This document shows, in pieces, positions 6,614-8,221 of a stretch of 8,221 nucleotides of DNA. How positions within the stretch are numbered: position 1 is the first letter of the stretch; each line of letters opens with the position of its first letter. The stretch is from Planctomycetota bacterium (GTDB taxonomy: Bacteria > Planctomycetota > PUPC01 > JABMSA01). The stretch is taken from contig JABMSA010000188.1 of assembly GCA_013202185.1 (NCBI GenBank), forward strand, positions 1 through 8,221. Reading direction: 5' to 3'. The notes below the pieces were generated by a model. That model ran no database searches. It saw nothing but the letters and a program-made list of their open reading frames with translations, and was not told the origin of the DNA. Position numbers and translations under genes: made by a program.

Positions 6614-7342
6614 ATGGGCGTACCAATAGTTGAAAACAGGTTCTGCCACCTCTGGACAGACGCGCTTCACGCGCAAGCCTTGGCTCACCAAGCGAAGAAC
6701 GATTGGGACCGTGGCACATATGTGAGATGGGCTGTTGTAACTGCGTGGACCGCGCTGGAAGCGTCTTGCTGCGATGCTTTCGGACTGCCTAAGTTGGACA
6801 GGTTCAAGGAAGGGATAGACTGGGAGATTTCTAACATGTCACTTCCGCGCATCAACTGGTCTTGCGGAACATGGCAATTGGTGCTTGGGAAGCTCAACAA
6901 GTGGCGAAAAGAATACATTCACCTGAACAGTACCGACGAAGAGCTTTTCCCCGAAACTCAAAGGGCGGATGAGGCCATAACCATCGCCCGGGCGGCAATC
7001 AAAGATATATACGCGCACGTAGGAAAGCCCCCGCCCCAATGGGCAGACTACGATACGGACCGTGGCTGGGATAGTGGCCCGGGATCGCGTGTCGATTATG
7101 CCCTTGTGCACGCAGCAGTTAATGAAGACACCCCTGACGCGACCCGAATTGCTTACGTCGACTATGCCGGTGAACACACACGTGAGATCGGCCCGGCGGG
7201 AATGGATCCAATACCTATTGTTCAGAAACTGATACGAAATCCACCGAGGCCAATCGAGGCTGTAAGAGTATATCGCGGAAAAACCCTGGTGCGCGAAGTC
7301 AAGCTCAGAATGCGAGGAGGGCCGTCGGGAATGGACCCGTGA
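6614..7342 (+). CDS. Unrecognised protein with a HEPN-like helical domain
   Basis: The 242-residue protein starts at ATG 6614-6616, with AAAGG (6602-6606) 7 nt upstream. Residues 15-55 form an amphipathic helix pair (DALHAQALAHQAKNDWDRG, then YVRWAVVTAWTALEASCCDAF) of the kind that opens HEPN domains. Helix 86-105 carries R98-K-E-Y-I-H103, which fits the R-x4-6-H catalytic motif of HEPN ribonucleases, and a further helix (117-136, RADEAITIARAAIKDIYAHV) closes the bundle. Residues 140-242 are a separate region I do not recognise; GP[AS]GMDP occurs in it twice (193-199 and the C-terminus, 236-242). HEPN proteins commonly act in toxin-antitoxin or antiphage systems, but some are non-catalytic. 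Its neighbour is an AAA ATPase. Coding is nearly certain; the HEPN call is pattern-based and unverified. Confidence 0.8.
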   Translation: MGVPIVENRFCHLWTDALHAQALAHQAKNDWDRGTYVRWAVVTAWTALEASCCDAFGLPKLDRFKEGIDWEISNMSLPRINWSCGTWQLVLGKLNKWRKEYIHLNSTDEELFPETQRADEAITIARAAIKDIYAHVGKPPPQWADYDTDRGWDSGPGSRVDYALVHAAVNEDTPDATRIAYVDYAGEHTREIGPAGMDPIPIVQKLIRNPPRPIEAVRVYRGKTLVREVKLRMRGGPSGMDP

Positions 7343-7575
7343 ACCTGTCGAGCCGCATGGGCCTCACCGGAGGGCGGGCAACGCCACGGCCCTCCGGGCC
7401 TATCCGCCGAGCGAGAGCTCGGCCAACCTGCCCGAAGGGCAGGCCGACATCTCGGCGGGGCGGCCCGCCCCTACCCGCGCACCGAAGATTTCGGGTGATA
7501 TGAAAGGCGCCGCCAGCAAAGCACAGGCTGGCTGAGGCATAAACGAATGAGACAAGTGGCTAAGGATTCCTTAAC
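7343..7575. other. Non-coding gap between HEPN-like and AAA genes
   Basis: The 233-bp gap has two halves. The left half (7367-7471) is a GC-rich run of hairpins including repeat copy B. The right half (7472-7575) is plainer and ends in AAGGA (7562-7566), 9 nt before the AAA gene's ATG. I see no convincing promoter here, so the AAA gene may be read from the promoter at 6554-6582, if the hairpins allow. An 11-codon frame at 7500 has no ribosome site. Confidence 0.6.
7367..7471 (-). repeat. Run of five hairpins including repeat copy B
   Basis: Stems follow each other almost without gaps: CCGGAGGGC with GCCCTCCGG (7367-7375 and 7389-7397, 13-nt loop), CCGAGC-gaga-GCTCGG (7407-7422), CCTGCCC-gaa-GGGCAGG (7427-7443), GCCGA-catc-TCGGC (7443-7456) and GGGGCG-gcc-CGCCCC (7457-7471, perhaps 7 bp). 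Read on the minus strand, 7370-7409 is copy B of the repeat at 6498-6540. No T-run follows any stem on the plus strand, so a standard terminator is not indicated. A REP-like or MITE-like element seems more likely. Confidence 0.75.
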
Positions 7576-8181
7576 ATGAACATCGTCGACATCGGAATCG
7601 CCAATTTCCGGAGCTTTGATGAATCCGGAATAATGATCAAGAATTTGGGAAAGATCAACATTTTCATCGGCAAGAACAATTCGGGCAAATCCAACATACT
7701 TCGTTTCTTCAGACTGCTGTCGAAGCATTTTTCTGAGCTCAACAAGTTCCCTAGCAGTGACATTGAGAATCAGTTCATGCGGAACAACAGGCGGCCCGAG
7801 CTGACAGTAAGCATCAAGAGTGATCATTATCATTCGATCCTAGTGCAGAAAAGCAATCCGAGGCATGGAGCTGCATTGAGGGCAATTGACCCTTTCATTG
7901 GGAAAGAGTCGCTGTCGATTCGTTTTGACCTCCTAAAAAGAAAGCTTGCTGGCCCCAACCCGTTCGAGGACGTCACCGCCGCCAGTCTGAACCTCATGCC
8001 GAATAAGTTCCTGAGGCTTGGACGGGAGGACCTCATGAATGAGGTAACCAATGATCTGTTGCGATACGTTTTTGAGCAGCTTTCAGCTTTTCAGAAATTG
8101 ATTTGGGCGCGGCCATTCTTCGACACTGCCTTTCAGGCCGCCGCGGCGGCGAATCGCCTGGCATATTCGCACTGCATGTGA
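7576..8181 (+). pseudogene. AAA/RecF-OLD-like ATPase, N-terminal part only (probably truncated)
   Basis: The ATG at 7576 follows AAGGA with 9-nt spacing. The N-terminus is typical of AAA_15/AAA_21-type ATPases related to RecF, SMC and OLD: IANFRSF (8-14), the beta-strand INIFIG, then Walker A GKNNSGKS (32-39). Families with this N-terminus usually exceed 350 residues and have later signature, Walker B and often TOPRIM parts. This frame stops at 201 residues and shows none of these. The body is visibly more A+T-rich than the transporter genes, but from about residue 176 (near 8105) the DNA turns GC-rich and the frame becomes alanine-rich, overlapping an opposite-strand gene end. I read this as truncation by inserted DNA. 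Alternatives are a frameshift, or a short but genuine regulator. Such ATPases often serve in phage defence; the role here is unproven. Confidence 0.7.
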
Positions 8182-8221
8182 TGCTGCCAATAGTCATCCC
8201 AATCGCCGTTGAGATACAAGG
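8133..8221 (-). CDS. C-terminal end of an unidentified gene, 5' part outside window (possibly mobile-element protein)
   Basis: From the right edge a minus-strand frame runs 28 codons to TGA at 8133-8135. It reads LYLNGDWDDYWQHHMQ and ends ARRF plus five alanines. The mix of charged and aromatic residues looks much more protein-like than the plus-strand frame across the same bases (8136-8181). It faces into the AAA gene and coincides with the switch to GC-rich DNA. The short tail is reminiscent of some transposase C-termini, but I cannot name a family, and 28 residues are too few to be certain it is coding. Confidence 0.45.
   Translation of the reverse strand, partial: LYLNGDWDDYWQHHMQCEYARRFAAAAA
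8137..8150. repeat. 14-bp perfect palindrome
   Basis: GCCGCCGCGGCGGC is its own reverse complement. It encodes the alanine run at the end of the minus-strand gene fragment (and another alanine run on the plus strand), so it may be only a by-product of GC-rich alanine codons. Confidence 0.6.

Noticed and set aside
6597..6629. Ten-codon leader peptide overlapping the HEPN-like start
   Set aside because: ATG at 6597 lies only about 8 nt from the predicted transcription start with no ribosome site; probably chance.

Overview
The window looks like chromosomal DNA from a GC-rich, probably environmental bacterium. A lipoprotein-type solute-binding protein with a lipobox points to a bacterium. The pairing of a CUT1 sugar-type ABC transporter with a uroporphyrinogen-decarboxylase-like protein, together with the many short hairpin-rich intergenic repeats, is reminiscent of Planctomycetota/Verrucomicrobiota/Hydrogenedentota-type genomes. 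That placement is an impression, not something the sequence proves.

Left and centre (1-6341, all minus strand, read right to left): one operon for import of a carbohydrate or polyol. It begins with a candidate promoter (-35 at 6451-6456, -10 at 6428-6433) and an approximately 80-nt leader with a strong inverted repeat. The genes in order are: solute-binding lipoprotein (5004-6341), a 225-bp spacer filled with tandem hairpins and heptamer repeats, permease 1 (3891-4778), permease 2 (3019-3894), a 57-residue two-helix membrane protein (2843-3016), ATPase A (1779-2846), ATPase B (733-1779) and a UroD-superfamily protein that runs off the left edge (1-696). From permease 1 to ATPase B every junction is a 1-4 bp overlap or a 2-bp gap, so these genes are probably translationally coupled. 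Two different ATPases plus a tiny membrane protein is the same parts list as the rhizobial GlpSTPQV glycerol transporter, but the substrate here is unknown.

Right (6434-8221): accessory DNA. A divergent candidate promoter (TTGATT-17 bp-TACAAT) drives a 242-residue protein with a HEPN-like helical domain and an R-x4-H motif. The gene is flanked by two inverted copies of a short repeat. Their ends are conserved (CGGCGGATA and TGGCGTTGCCCGCCCTC) while their middle hairpins differ in sequence but keep base pairing. Downstream, a run of five hairpins leads to a more A+T-rich gene for an AAA/RecF-like ATPase with a clear Walker A motif. That gene seems cut short near 8105. The last ~90 bases are GC-rich again and carry, on the minus strand, what looks like the 3' end of another gene, possibly a mobile element.

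The most interesting points are the HEPN-plus-AAA pair (a possible broken or remodelled defence module), the covarying inverted repeats around it, and the hairpin block inside the transporter operon, placed where it could uncouple binding-protein and permease expression.
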